Origin: Planctomyces sp. SH-PL62
GTDB taxonomy: Bacteria > Planctomycetota > Planctomycetia > Planctomycetales > Planctomycetaceae
DNA: 64,000 nucleotides
Assembly (NCBI GenBank): GCA_945893075.1
Contig: CAMDDX010000002.1
Location: 1-64,000, forward strand
Direction: 5' to 3'
Shown: positions 1-10,174 of the stretch, in pieces
Position numbering within the stretch: position 1 is the stretch's first letter
Layout of the letters: each line of letters begins with the position of its first letter
Notes under the pieces: generated by a model
What the model was told of the DNA's origin: nothing
Seen by the model: the letters and a program-made list of their open reading frames with translations, nothing else
Database searches by the model: none
Made by a program: the position numbers and the translations under genes

Positions 1-111
1 GTTGGCTACGACGCTTTGCCATCACGCGACTCAAGCATCATCCGCTCAAAGAAAGTCTGCGAGGCAAGATGCAAATCGCCGGCTGGAACGACGACTTCCT
101 CGCGGAAGTCC

Positions 112-957
112 TCACAGGTCAACAACTTTGATACGCGCTGGCCGTGCCATCTTGTCGACCTTCATATTGGCAACCATCTGCGGCGGCGGCACGGTGGCGA
201 GCGAGACGTCCTTGTCCGGATGAATGCCGCCGGCCGCGAGGTAATACCGCATCCACATCGCATGCGTGCCGGGTGGGAACGTCATCGCGAACGTCAGCGG
301 TGTCCCTTTCGCTTTGGCCTCATCGACAAACGGCTTCAACGCCTTCGGATCGTTGGCGACTTTCCCTTTGAAGCTGGCTTTGAGCGTGATCGCCTGCCCG
401 TTTCGGTTGAGCAGCCAGGGCACGACCATCGGCTTCTTGGGCGAACCGAGCAGCCCCATTGTCGAGGCGATGGGCATGCCGATCAGCATGTGCGTCGCAT
501 GCAGATCGCCATTGGTCAGCGAATCGCGAATCGCCGCCCAGCTCGCCCCTTTCATCACCGTCGAGTTGATGCCGTACTTCTTGAACAAGCCCTTCTCGTG
601 AGCGATCACGATTGGCGAGCAATCGGTCAGTGCAATGATGCCGAACTTCAAGTCGCTCACTTCGGGAGCATCGCTGGCGGTGACCACACCGGCGGTCGGC
701 GCGGGAGTCTTCGCACTGCCGGCCGGAGTCGCGGAACTCGATTCCGCGCAGCCGCTCAGACTGCCGAGCACACCCGCTCCGAACAGCCCCGACGTCGCGG
801 CGATGAACCGCCGACGGGTGAGCGATGCCACAACTCCCTGAACACCGCTCACGCGCGTCGGAGGCACAAGCTCGCCGGCAGGCGAAGTTGTTGTTGACGG
901 CATTTTCATTTTCTCAACGGATCTCTCGGTCATGAACTGTTTCTCCTCAAGGGCCAT
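112..957 (-). CDS. NrtA/CmpA/SsuA-like ABC transporter substrate-binding protein, Tat-type signal, apparently C-terminally truncated
   Basis: Twin-arginine/lipobox-like N-terminus (RRRFIAATSGLFGAGVLGSLSGC); body resembles the nitrate/sulfonate-binding family (FGIIALTDCSPIVIAHEKGLFKKYGI, FPPGTHAMWMRYYLAAGGIHPD, PPPQMVANMKV); diverges and stops right after MKVDKM. Confidence 0.75.
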   Translation of the reverse strand: MALEEKQFMTERSVEKMKMPSTTTSPAGELVPPTRVSGVQGVVASLTRRRFIAATSGLFGAGVLGSLSGCAESSSATPAGSAKTPAPTAGVVTASDAPEVSDLKFGIIALTDCSPIVIAHEKGLFKKYGINSTVMKGASWAAIRDSLTNGDLHATHMLIGMPIASTMGLLGSPKKPMVVPWLLNRNGQAITLKASFKGKVANDPKALKPFVDEAKAKGTPLTFAMTFPPGTHAMWMRYYLAAGGIHPDKDVSLATVPPPQMVANMKVDKMARPARIKVVDL

Positions 958-969
958 TGACGGCCCAGA

Positions 970-1239
970 TCAAAAGGTGCGTTGTGATGGCTGCAACACA
1001 GAGCCAGCCGCGACGTAAGCCTGTGCGAGGTATTCTTTGAACTTCTCGATCGCATCCGGCTGCGACCAATCGAGATCGAACTCTTCTTCGAGAGTTTCCA
1101 ACAACAACGTGCCGAGATCGTCCCGATCCCAGACGAACTTTCGCTCACGCAACATCACCTCGACGATTCGATGCGCAAATCGCAGACGAAACTCGAATGA
1201 TGCCGGCAACGAATCAGGCTCGACGCAGGCAGCCACCAT
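970..1239 (-). CDS. hypothetical protein
   Basis: 89-aa ORF directly upstream of the NrtA-like gene on the same strand; acidic composition. Confidence 0.4.
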   Translation of the reverse strand: MVAACVEPDSLPASFEFRLRFAHRIVEVMLRERKFVWDRDDLGTLLLETLEEEFDLDWSQPDAIEKFKEYLAQAYVAAGSVLQPSQRTF

Positions 1240-1500
1240 GATGAAACACCTTCAAAGACCAGGTCCGGCAGATCCCACCGACGGTTCGCTGAGCGACTCC
1301 AAAGGCAACGGGCATACCGCATCGCGCGGCATGTGGGAAAAGCGTGGCTAACCACGTACTTCGCGCGCGATCTCGGTGAGGGACCGCATAGCGATGCAGC
1401 ACAACCGGCGCGATCGGTTGGCAGCGAGCGAATCGAGATCGGATTTCTTCAATGCGAGTTGCCGACAACTCAGGCGATATCGTCGCGCCGTTGAGCAGAA

Positions 1501-1667
1501 CCTGGAGTGCGGTGGCTTGACACCGCCCTCCATTCAATTGGAATAGCGACCCTCATCCTCCAAACACCACCACTCCGAAGGTCGCTTGGACGATCGGCAT
1601 GTTTTTGGAGTTTGTGCGTCCTCATCCCAAATGAATGGAGGGCTGCGTCAAGCCGCAGCACTCCAGG
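1501..1667. repeat. long inverted repeat (CTGGAGTGC...GCACTCCAG family)
   Basis: Arms 1501-1541 and 1627-1667, about 36/41 complementary. Confidence 0.85.
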
Positions 1668-1685
1668 TCTGCAAAGATACCCCGC

Positions 1686-2771
1686 ATGGCGAACACTTCT
1701 TTGCGTGCGACACGACACGAACGGCGAATTCTGGTTAGCGTGGCGGTGCTCGCCGCGCTGGTGTTCGTCATGGATGTGCTGTTGCCGTTGGGCGTCGCGA
1801 GCGGCGTGCTGCATGTCGGCGTGGTGTTGATCGCCTTGCGATCGACGTCCGACCGAATGGTGATTGGAACGGCGGTCGCTTGTTCGTTGCTGACGCTGCT
1901 CGACATGCCGCTGTCGCCTGGTCCGGGCCACACCGAGTGGTGGAAAGTGATCGTCAATCGCGGGCTATCACTCTTCGTGATTTGGGTGACGGCCATCCTC
2001 GGCCGGCAACGCAATCGCGCGGCGGAATCTCAGCGGCGGCACTTATCGGAGCTCGCGCATTTGGGCCGCGTGAAGACCGCCGAATGCCTCGCAGGAGCAC
2101 TCGCGCACGAGTTGAATCAGCCGCTGACCGCCGTGGCTTTGCAGGCGGAAGTCGCGCGACAACGGCTCGTCGGGCGGAACGATTCCGGAGAACTCGACGA
2201 CGCACTGCGCGAGATCGCCGAGCAATCGCTGCGAGCCAGCAACATCGTGCGCTCGCTGCGAAACCTGGTGCGACGCACCGAGTCCGAACGGCAACCTGTC
2301 GATCTTCGCGAGTTGCTCGATGAGACATTGCGATTGATGGAACCAGCCGCCCAACAAGCGCATGTTGAACTCCGTTCGCAATCGGTCCCACAGCCGCTGC
2401 TCGTCCAAGTGGACCGCGTGCAGATCGAGCAAGTGCTGCTGAACCTGCTGCAAAACGCCGTCGAGGCTTTGTCGCTCAGCGCGGCGGACCAACGACTCGT
2501 CACGATCACGATGAATCCAACATCGCCGCGCGAGGTCCGCGTGGAAGTCAGTGACTCCGGCCAAGGCATCGCGCCGGAGTTGACGCAGCGGTTGTTCGAT
2601 CCGTTCTGTTCGTCGAAGTCACACGGCTTGGGGTTAGGCTTGGCGATCAGCCAGTCGATCATCGAAGCTCACGGCGGGCGACTGTGGTTGATGTCGGGGG
2701 AAGAGTCGATCAGTCAGAAATCATCGAACCCCGGCACGACGTTCGCATTCACGCTGCCGGTGGCTTCGTAA
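1686..2771 (+). CDS. membrane sensor histidine kinase (FixL/NtrB-like HisKA-HATPase)
   Basis: N-terminal hydrophobic segments; H-box ALAHELNQPLTAVALQAE; N-box LLNLLQNAVEAL; G-boxes DSGQGI and GLGLGLAISQSIIEAHGG. Confidence 0.9.
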   Translation: MANTSLRATRHERRILVSVAVLAALVFVMDVLLPLGVASGVLHVGVVLIALRSTSDRMVIGTAVACSLLTLLDMPLSPGPGHTEWWKVIVNRGLSLFVIWVTAILGRQRNRAAESQRRHLSELAHLGRVKTAECLAGALAHELNQPLTAVALQAEVARQRLVGRNDSGELDDALREIAEQSLRASNIVRSLRNLVRRTESERQPVDLRELLDETLRLMEPAAQQAHVELRSQSVPQPLLVQVDRVQIEQVLLNLLQNAVEALSLSAADQRLVTITMNPTSPREVRVEVSDSGQGIAPELTQRLFDPFCSSKSHGLGLGLAISQSIIEAHGGRLWLMSGEESISQKSSNPGTTFAFTLPVAS

Positions 2772-2803
2772 CTCAAGCTTCCTGAGTTTTCGCAAGCAAT
2801 CCA

Positions 2804-2880
2804 TTCGCTGCCTCCCTAAATTCGCTGTCGATTCGTCATTCGAGACAAAGAAACGACAGCGAATTTAGGGAGACAGCGAA
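2804..2880. repeat. inverted repeat between histidine kinase and response regulator
   Basis: Arms TTCGCTGCCTCCCTAAATTCGCTGTCG and CGACAGCGAATTTAGGGAGACAGCGAA, 26/27. Confidence 0.88.
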
Positions 2881-2914
2881 TAGCCGAACGGGCGACTCAC
2901 TGCACCTGGCGAGT

Positions 2915-3580
2915 TTGCAGAACATGATTCGCGACAGGGTCGAGATCCAAATGCCGTCCAATGCAACGCTGTATCTGATCGACGATGACGTGGCCGTCAG
3001 CCGAGCGCTCGAAGCGGTCGGCCAAATGCTGCGCTTGCCGGTGTTGTCGTTTTCGTCGGCCGAGCAGTTCTTGAAGTTCGACTTGGAGAACGCGGTCGGC
3101 TGCCTGATTGTGGACATCAAACTGCCGGGCATGAACGGACTCGAACTGCAAGCCGCGCTGCGCGAACGATCGTGCGAGTTGCCGGTCATTGTCATCAGCG
3201 GTCATGCCGACGTGCCGCTGGCGGTCGAAGCGATGCGCCTCGGAGCAGTGACCGTTTTGGAAAAACCATTTCCGCTCCAGCAACTCACGCCGCACATCCA
3301 GCAGGCGATTGAATTGGATCGGTCGCGTCGCGAGCGGTCCCAACAGCGCGAACTCGCGCGGGGACGCATGGCGGCGCTGACTCCACGCGAACGCGAAGTG
3401 CTGGACCTCATCATCACGGGCACGACCAACAAACAGATCGCGGCGCAGTTGCATCTGACACTGCGCGCCATCGAAGACCGCCGCGCCCGCTTGATGCGTC
3501 GCGTGGGAGTCAACTCGGTGGCGGAACTGATGTCGCTCGTGCAGCAGGCGAACCTCGGCGAGAAATCTCCCGGCGAATAA
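2915..3580 (+). CDS. FixJ/NarL-type response regulator
   Basis: Receiver residues (IDDDVAVS, LIVDIKLPGMNGLE, VLEKPF) plus LuxR-type HTH (LTPREREVLDLIITGTTNKQIAAQLHLT); follows the histidine kinase. Confidence 0.9.
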   Translation: MQNMIRDRVEIQMPSNATLYLIDDDVAVSRALEAVGQMLRLPVLSFSSAEQFLKFDLENAVGCLIVDIKLPGMNGLELQAALRERSCELPVIVISGHADVPLAVEAMRLGAVTVLEKPFPLQQLTPHIQQAIELDRSRRERSQQRELARGRMAALTPREREVLDLIITGTTNKQIAAQLHLTLRAIEDRRARLMRRVGVNSVAELMSLVQQANLGEKSPGE

Positions 3581-3678
3581 GGATTGCAGAATAAGAATTG
3601 CAGAAGGACGAAGTGCTGCGGCTCATCTCCTTCGCCAATCTGCAATCCTTATTCGGCAATCCTTATTTCTGCATCGCC

Positions 3679-5043
3679 TCATTCCGCCAACTCCGTTCCT
3701 TGAGTCTCCGGTGCCCACTTCAACAGCGCGATGCCGACCAAAAACAGCAGGCTCAGCAGTGAGGCCGCGTTCTCGAACGAGAGCCCCGCCTTCTGCAACG
3801 CACCGTTCACCAGCAGCATCACCGCCGTCGCCGATCGAGCGAAGTTGAAGCAAAACCCCGCGCCGGTGCTGCGCAGCCGAGTCGGATACAGCTCCGGAAA
3901 ATAAATCGCATACCCCGCGTGCATGCCCAGCGTCAGGAATCCAAACAGCGGCAACAGCCACGTCAGCAACGTGTCGCTGGACGACGCGAATCCTTGAAAC
4001 AACGCGAGTCCCGCAACCAGCCCACCGAGATGAAACAGCAAGAACGCACGCCGCCGGCCGAGTCGTTCGCAGATCGGGCCGAAGGCGAGCAGCCCCAGTC
4101 CGCCTCCGGTCGTGACCAGAAACATGCCCCACATCTCTGCCCGCTTGAGTTCCACAGAATGCTTCTTGAAGACCACTTTTTTCACGGCAGCGTCCACCGT
4201 CGCGGGGACTCCCTCTTCGGCCAGCACACGCTCACGGGCACGGTGCAGCAACAGATCTTTGCCGTAGATGTGAACTCCCCAAAACGTCGCCAGCCCGACG
4301 AACGCCAGCGACACCGCCACCAGCGTCCGGCGGCGCAGCTTAGGACCGAACAGTTCGCGCAACTCGGCGAACGGTGATCGCGCGACCGACTGCTTCTCTC
4401 GCGAAGCGGTCCACGCCTCCGGCTCCTTCAACCGCCAACGAATCCACAACGTCAACAATGCCGGAAACGCACCGATGCCGAAGCCCCAGCGCCAACCGTA
4501 GCTGGGGTTGTTGACGATGAACGCTCCGGCCGCGATGGCTAGATACGTGCCGAGCACGCTGCTGCCGTGAAACACCGCGCCCGACCAGGCTCGCGCGTGC
4601 TTCGGAAAGACTTCCGAGACGAACGCGCTCGCCACCGCCCATTCGCCGCCGACACCCAGCGCGACAAAGAATCGCAGAATCGCAATCTGCCACCACGTCT
4701 GAGCAAACGCCGTCACGCAGGTAAACAGCGAATACAACAAAATCGTCAGGATCATCGTCTTAGAGCGGCCGATGCGATCTGCCACGATTCCAAACAGCAC
4801 TCCGCCAAGCGCTCCACCGACGAGAAACGAACTCAGCGCGACGTTGTTGTAAAACGCGAGATCACCCGCCGACGTCTCCTTCGGCAGCAACGACGGCATC
4901 GCTTCGTTCATGCTGCTGACGAAGATCTGCCCCTCGAACACATCGAATACCCAGCCCAGCGACGCGATCGTCAGCACCAGCCATTGGTATCGAGTGACGC
5001 CGTCTCGCCAATTCGTTTTCGAGGTGGTCATGAGTGCTTTCAC
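3679..5043 (-). CDS. MFS transporter (sugar/metabolite:H+ symporter type)
   Basis: About 12 hydrophobic segments; MFS motif GVLFGIVADRIGRSKTMILTILLYS. Confidence 0.88.
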   Translation of the reverse strand: MKALMTTSKTNWRDGVTRYQWLVLTIASLGWVFDVFEGQIFVSSMNEAMPSLLPKETSAGDLAFYNNVALSSFLVGGALGGVLFGIVADRIGRSKTMILTILLYSLFTCVTAFAQTWWQIAILRFFVALGVGGEWAVASAFVSEVFPKHARAWSGAVFHGSSVLGTYLAIAAGAFIVNNPSYGWRWGFGIGAFPALLTLWIRWRLKEPEAWTASREKQSVARSPFAELRELFGPKLRRRTLVAVSLAFVGLATFWGVHIYGKDLLLHRARERVLAEEGVPATVDAAVKKVVFKKHSVELKRAEMWGMFLVTTGGGLGLLAFGPICERLGRRRAFLLFHLGGLVAGLALFQGFASSSDTLLTWLLPLFGFLTLGMHAGYAIYFPELYPTRLRSTGAGFCFNFARSATAVMLLVNGALQKAGLSFENAASLLSLLFLVGIALLKWAPETQGTELAE

Positions 5044-5096
5044 AGAAAGACGGGTCGGCAGTCAGCGTTCATTGCCAATCGCTCTGGCCTGCCAGC

Positions 5097-5167
5097 CTTC
5101 GCGTTCTTTGCGACCTTCTGTTCCAAACATAACAGGTTTTGAACAGAAGGCCGCAAAGGACGCGAAG
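5097..5167. repeat. inverted repeat (CTTCGCG..TTTGCGACCTTCTGTTC family)
   Basis: Arms 5097-5123 and 5141-5167, 25/27. Confidence 0.88.
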
Positions 5168-5261
5168 TGTGAAACACGCGGCGTTGGCACTTGATGCTCA
5201 AAGCGTTCCCGACTTGCAAGCCCGTCTCGTTGTCTCTCCGGTCGTATGATGGCAAATGCAA

Positions 5262-6416
5262 TTACGTCCTCACAGAGGTTGTTAGCGGTGTGACTGGCAC
5301 CGCGACAACTCGGCCTTGAGCTTCCGCGAGTTTGCCCGTCTTCACTCTCGGCAACACGTATCTCGCGAACAACTCGCATTCCTCACGATGCGGATAGCCC
5401 GACAGGATGAAAGCCCTCATTCCCATGTCCGTGTACCGCCGCAACTGCGCCACGACTTGATCGGGATCTCCGACGATCGCGCTGCCGCAACCGGAACGAG
5501 CCCGGCCGATGCCGGTCCAAATGTGTGGCTCGATGTAACCTTCGTCGTCCGCTTGCGTCCGCAGCGCGTCCTGCCGCAGCACACCCAGCGATTTGGAATC
5601 CTGCGAGCGATGCTTGATCTGCTGCCCAACGGAATCATCCAGCTTCGAGACCAATCGCCGCGCCGCCTCGCGTGCGGCCACCTCGGTCTCGCGCACGATG
5701 ACGTGAATTCGCAAGCCGAAGTCGATGGTTCGGCCGAACCGCGCCGCTCGTCGCGACAGGTCGAGCATTGTTTCGGCCAGCATTGGCTCGGTCTCCGGCC
5801 ACATCAGAAAGACGTCGCAATGCTCGGCGCACAGTTCGCGAGCCGGTTCCGATGTGCCGCCGAAATACAGCAGCGGGCCGCCGTTCTGCTGGTACGGCTT
5901 CACGGGATCGCTCGGCAGGTCGAAGCGGTAGAACTCGCCTTCAAACTGAATGCGGTCGCGCGTCCAACCTTGCCGGAGAATCTCGATGACCTCACGCGAA
6001 CGGCGATAGCGCGTCTCGGAATCTTCCTTCAGCCCCGGCATGTCGGACGAGATGATGTTCAGCGTCAGCCGCCCGCGCAGCATGTGGTCGAGACTCGCCA
6101 CCGCTCGGCCCAGCATCGGCGGGTGATACTCGCCGCAGCGAATCGCGACCAGCAACGAAATCGTCTCGGTCAACGCCGCCATGCCTCCCGCGAACGTCAG
6201 CGTGTCCTGTCCCGGCACGTAACCGTTCGGCAACAGCACGTTGTTGAACCCGGCCCGGTCGGCGGTCAGCACCAAGTCGCGGCAGTGTTCCCAACTGCTA
6301 CGCAACCGCCCGTCCGGCACACCGAGGAATTCGTAGTCATCCGCGCAGAGTGCGCTGAACCACGAGACCTCAACGGCATCGAGCTGCGGCGAACGAATCA
6401 CGAGGGTTGAGTCCAT
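5262..6416 (-). CDS. ssuD: FMNH2-dependent alkanesulfonate monooxygenase-like (luciferase-like family)
   Basis: SsuD-like blocks: [94 protein letters not shown]. Confidence 0.85.
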   Translation of the reverse strand: MDSTLVIRSPQLDAVEVSWFSALCADDYEFLGVPDGRLRSSWEHCRDLVLTADRAGFNNVLLPNGYVPGQDTLTFAGGMAALTETISLLVAIRCGEYHPPMLGRAVASLDHMLRGRLTLNIISSDMPGLKEDSETRYRRSREVIEILRQGWTRDRIQFEGEFYRFDLPSDPVKPYQQNGGPLLYFGGTSEPARELCAEHCDVFLMWPETEPMLAETMLDLSRRAARFGRTIDFGLRIHVIVRETEVAAREAARRLVSKLDDSVGQQIKHRSQDSKSLGVLRQDALRTQADDEGYIEPHIWTGIGRARSGCGSAIVGDPDQVVAQLRRYTDMGMRAFILSGYPHREECELFARYVLPRVKTGKLAEAQGRVVAVPVTPLTTSVRT

Positions 6417-6498
6417 CGAACAATCTCCAGCGATCCGTGTCCTCCGTGAAATCCGTGTTCCCGCTCAATTCAGAGACAGACCACGGATGCCGCGGATT

Positions 6499-7263
6499 TC
6501 ACGGATGGGCGAAAACGAGCTGCTGCTTGCTGCGATTGATCCCCACCAACCCGCCGGTTTTCGGATCGTGAGCGAACCCCTGTCCGGTGAACGGCACCGA
6601 TTGTTGTTCGACGAATTCCAGCACGCGACCGCTCTTCGGAAGTCGCAGTCGAAAGAAGACCGGATCGTCGTGGCCGGTGACCAGCAGCGAATCGTCACGC
6701 CATAAGCCGCCGGAGAGACTCATGCGATGCAACTCGCGAATCACTTCGGCCGGATAAGTCCAGCGGCCTTGCTCGCGCCAATCGCGATCGAACTTCACGA
6801 GAAACGTTTGCCCGTTGTCATCGCCGTACCGAGCGAAGTTGCACCACCAATGCTCATCGTGCCGCACGGCCCACGTCAGGCTGCCGCCGAGGCTGCCGAA
6901 ATCTTTGAACGTTGTCAGCCGCAGCGACTCCAGGTCGAGCACTTTGATCTCGCTCTTTTCCGGAGTCTGAGGGTAGTTCGAGTGGGCACAATACAGCCGC
7001 TGCTCCCACAGAAATCCGCTATTGAGATGTTTGGCCTCGCCAGTGCTCGTCGCCAATCGTTCGCCCGTCTGCCGATCGTATTTCGCAACGAGCGTGTTCG
7101 TGATCGCATACACGAACTTGTCATCGGCCGCCGCCGCTTGATGAGCCTCCGGAGCCGGCAGCGTGCCGGTCTGTTTCCAAACACTCGCTGATTTCTCCTG
7201 CGACCAGCCGACGGCCGCGATCGTCAGCACGAGCCACAGGCATCGGCAATTCGTCCTCATCAA
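6499..7263 (-). CDS. hypothetical secreted protein, propeller-like
   Basis: Signal peptide-like N-terminus; repeated beta-rich segments. Confidence 0.55.
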   Translation of the reverse strand: MMRTNCRCLWLVLTIAAVGWSQEKSASVWKQTGTLPAPEAHQAAAADDKFVYAITNTLVAKYDRQTGERLATSTGEAKHLNSGFLWEQRLYCAHSNYPQTPEKSEIKVLDLESLRLTTFKDFGSLGGSLTWAVRHDEHWWCNFARYGDDNGQTFLVKFDRDWREQGRWTYPAEVIRELHRMSLSGGLWRDDSLLVTGHDDPVFFRLRLPKSGRVLEFVEQQSVPFTGQGFAHDPKTGGLVGINRSKQQLVFAHP

Positions 7264-7285
7264 GGTGCTCCCTTAGTCGCGGCCC

Positions 7286-7395
7286 GCCCGGCTGATGGCT
7301 GTTGGCTGAAAGCTGAAAGCCGTTATCACAAATTCCTCAGACAACTTGGTTGGGATGACAGCCATCAGCTTTCAGCTCACAGCCATCAGCCGGGC
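7286..7395. repeat. inverted repeat (GCCCGGCTGATGGCT..CTGAAAG family)
   Basis: GCCCGGCTGATGGCTGTTGGCTGAAAGCTGAAAG versus CTTTCAGCTCACAGCCATCAGCCGGGC. Confidence 0.75.
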
Positions 7396-8420
7396 ATGAC
7401 GAGCGACTTTGGTCCGGCGTGTTTCGTCCGGACGCTTAGCAACCAGTCGCCGCAGGTGATGAACAGCGTCTTGCGATCGTCACCGCCGAACGTGCAATTC
7501 GTCAGCGTGTCGATCGGCGTCGCGAGATACGCCAGCAGCTTGCCTGCCGGCGAGAGGACATGAATCCCCGGCTTCGTGTCGAGCGTTTCATGAGTCCCGC
7601 GCGTCTTGTGCAAACCGGCGGCGACGAACAAGTTCCCTTCCGAATCGACACACAGCCCGTCACCGCCTCGGCCGGGATAGAAGTCGATGATCCGCCGCGT
7701 GTTGGCGACCGAGCCGTCCTCTTTCAAGTCGTAAGCGAAGAGGCAGCGATTGCGGTTCTCGCGGCCATCCGATTCGATCAGGTACAGCGTGCGGCCATCA
7801 GGCGAGACTTCGACTCCGTTGGGCATGTGAATGTCCGGCTCATGCAGAACTCGCGCGACCTTGCCGTCGGGGTCGATGCGATAGACCGAGTTCACGTTCA
7901 TCTTCTTCTCGTCCGTGTTCGGCAACCGCGACGTGAAGTAGATCCGCCCCTTCGCGTCGATCGTCAAATCGTTCGGCGCGCCGAGCGGATGTCCGTTGAA
8001 CTGATCGACCAGGACGGTGATCTCGCCCGTCTTCAAATCAGTGCGAGTCACTCGGCCAGACTTCCCTTCGCAAGCCAGCAACCGGCCGGAGTGATCGAAG
8101 AGCAGCCCGTTCGCCTCGCCGCTGTTCTCGCGGTACGTCGAGAGTTCGCGCGACTTCGGATTCCAAATCAGGATCTTCGCGCCGTAGGCGTTGGTGAAAA
8201 AGACACGTCCATCGGGCGCGGCTGCCGGGCCTTCGGTGAAGACCTTTTGATCGACGACCTTCGTTTCTTCTTTCAGCGGACCCGCGAAGAAGTCGTCCGA
8301 CTTCAACCCGGCATACAGTTCCGAGATGCCGGCCGCTCGCGCGGAGGTGGCGAACAGTGTCATACCGGCAGCGGCATTCGCTGCGAGAAACTCGCGCCGT
8401 GTTACGAAGGTTGATGTCAT
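7386..8420 (-). CDS. SMP-30/gluconolactonase/LRE family protein with Tat-like leader
   Basis: VTRREFLAANAAAGMTLFATS leader; EGPAAAPDGRVFFTNAYG, GAPNDLTIDAKGRIYFTS, MPNGVEVSPDGRTLYLIES, GDGLCVDSEGNLFVA. Confidence 0.88.
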   Translation of the reverse strand: MTSTFVTRREFLAANAAAGMTLFATSARAAGISELYAGLKSDDFFAGPLKEETKVVDQKVFTEGPAAAPDGRVFFTNAYGAKILIWNPKSRELSTYRENSGEANGLLFDHSGRLLACEGKSGRVTRTDLKTGEITVLVDQFNGHPLGAPNDLTIDAKGRIYFTSRLPNTDEKKMNVNSVYRIDPDGKVARVLHEPDIHMPNGVEVSPDGRTLYLIESDGRENRNRCLFAYDLKEDGSVANTRRIIDFYPGRGGDGLCVDSEGNLFVAAGLHKTRGTHETLDTKPGIHVLSPAGKLLAYLATPIDTLTNCTFGGDDRKTLFITCGDWLLSVRTKHAGPKSLVMPG

Positions 8421-8435
8421 GGTTCAGCCGTTGAA

Positions 8436-8501
8436 GTAGCCGCAGTCGCCAGACTGCGGGGGCAATGACGAAAGAACCCGCAGTCTGGCGACTGCGGCTA
8501 C
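8436..8501. repeat. inverted repeat, GTAGCC-N8-GCCA double-hairpin family
   Basis: Perfect 25-bp arms GTAGCCGCAGTCGCCAGACTGCGGG / CCCGCAGTCTGGCGACTGCGGCTAC. Confidence 0.92.
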
Positions 8502-8513
8502 GCCTGCGGACGC

Positions 8514-9002
8514 TCAGATCACCACCGGCTTGCCGAGCACTCGGCGAGCGGCGGCGATTTGGCCGGAGTGCATCGTCACATGGCCGGCAAGCAGGTTGAA
8601 CACGAGGCCGACGGTCGGACACATCTTGAAACTCGGCGGGCCGGGCTTGTCGAGGTCGGAGTCCGGCAGCGCATCGAGCGCGGCCTTTGATGCCGCACGC
8701 TGCAGGTCAAACAATTCGAGATACTTCCCCTTCGTCAGAAACTTGGCCGGATCATCGTTGCCAGTCGATTCCTTGCCGTGCTGCTCCGCGAAGCCCGCTG
8801 GCAAGGCTGCTCCCACGCCGGGGCAGACCATTTCCAACAATTGCTTCTCCGAGTTAATCAGGTGGCCGATTTGCCAAGCCAGGTGATTGCTCCCCACGGT
8901 CGGGCGAGTCATCAGCTCCGCATCCGACAAATCGCCGAGGTACGTCTTCAGGATGTAATCCCCCAAATCCATCTGAGCCTTCAAAACATCTTTCGCATTC
9001 AT
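8514..9002 (-). CDS. DinB family protein
   Basis: LGSNHLAWQIGHLINSEKQ-like region and AGHVTMHSGQIAAARRVLGKP, typical of DinB/YfiT-like folds. Confidence 0.75.
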   Translation of the reverse strand: MNAKDVLKAQMDLGDYILKTYLGDLSDAELMTRPTVGSNHLAWQIGHLINSEKQLLEMVCPGVGAALPAGFAEQHGKESTGNDDPAKFLTKGKYLELFDLQRAASKAALDALPDSDLDKPGPPSFKMCPTVGLVFNLLAGHVTMHSGQIAAARRVLGKPVVI

Positions 9003-9130
9003 GGCGTTCATCCTTCGAGAGTGTTTGTGGCGCACGCGGCTCGCGTGCGACAGATTATGGTTTATTTCAAAACCGTACCGCGACCGTGAGGGAGCGGCCA
9101 GTCACCTAGAAAATCAACTACTCACCTTTG

Positions 9131-9190
9131 CTCGTAGTGACCCGATTTATCGGGTCGAGACCGACCGGGTAAATCGGGGCACTACGAGCG
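9131..9190. repeat. inverted repeat (GCTCGTAGTGACCCGATTTATCGGGTC family)
   Basis: Arms 9131-9157 and 9164-9190, about 24/27. Confidence 0.85.
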
Positions 9191-9476
9191 ATCGTGTGCA
9201 GTCGGATTAGAAAACCGACCGTTCCGTCACGGAACAGTGATTTCTCAATGGCCGCTGACGAGTGACTTCGCCAACCGCCTTTCCAATCTCACCGTATCGC
9301 AATCAGAGACCGACTGATCGGCTTTTAGGGGGGTTCCTTGGAGCGGCAACTTCAAAGAGCCGGATAACAGGGAACAACGTGCGGGTGAGGTCAGGCAGCC
9401 TTCAGATCAAAACTCCGGTCGCCAAGATTTGTGTCGGTTCCTATCTTCCCGGCGTCCGCTCAAGGGAGTTTTGCCA

Positions 9477-9748
9477 TGTCATCGAAACTTGAAACTCGTT
9501 CCTCTTTCGCCGAGACCGCTCGCCGCGTTTACGACCAGACTCTGCGGACTGAGTTAGAAGCATCTCACATGGGCGAATTGATTTCGCTGGAACCGGAATC
9601 GGGCGACTATGTTTTGGGGCGAACGTTTCGCGAAGTGGATCTCGCCACGCAAGAAAAATTCGGACGTAAGCCCACGTCCATTTTTCGAATTGGCGGAGGT
9701 GCTGCGGTGAAGTTTGGAGGAAGCTCAAGTCGTGCGCGGATTCATTGA
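9477..9748 (+). CDS. hypothetical protein
   Basis: 90-aa ORF overlapping the start of the downstream aspartic protease-like ORF. Confidence 0.5.
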
Positions 9749-10076
9749 TGAATTTGGCCTGGCGTTCGTCACGGTGGATTTCGGCCAAGGACCGCTCGAT
9801 TTCATGATCGACACGGGCTTCACCGGCACGTTGGTTGTCGGCGAACAGTTTTTCGACCCACGACAAGCCGAGTATGCCGGCCCGACCGATGCGGAAATGG
9901 CCGACGAAGCCTGGGCCGAATACGAGACCTACTACGTCGAGTTCGATTGGTTCGGCGAAATGATCCGCGCACGCATCCTGGTCGGCCCCGGAAAGACCTG
10001 CTTGTTAGGCGTCGCGCTGTTGATGGATTGTCGTCTTGAACTCGACTACCCGGTTAGAACGGTCAACATCGTCTGA
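9714..10076 (+). CDS. clan AA aspartic protease-like (retropepsin-like) protein
   Basis: FMIDTGFTGTLVV active-site-like motif; small single-domain size. Confidence 0.7.
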   Translation: MEEAQVVRGFIDEFGLAFVTVDFGQGPLDFMIDTGFTGTLVVGEQFFDPRQAEYAGPTDAEMADEAWAEYETYYVEFDWFGEMIRARILVGPGKTCLLGVALLMDCRLELDYPVRTVNIV

Positions 10077-10086
10077 TCGGTCAACG

Positions 10087-10162
10087 GTAGCCCGCTCTCG
10101 CCGAGAGCGGACGCGGCGAGCAAAGCTCGCTCAAAATTCGGCTCTCGGCGAGAGCCGGCTAC
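10087..10162. repeat. inverted repeat, GTAGCC...GGCTAC type
   Basis: Arms 10087-10108 and 10141-10162, 21/22. Confidence 0.88.
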
Positions 10163-10174
10163 ATTTCAGCACCG

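Noticed and set aside
3576-3672. Standard Rho-independent terminator between convergent genes
   Set aside because: There are repeated GGATTGCAGAATAAG-like words in both orientations, but no GC-rich stem followed by a T tract; better viewed as another imperfect inverted repeat, too irregular to delimit.
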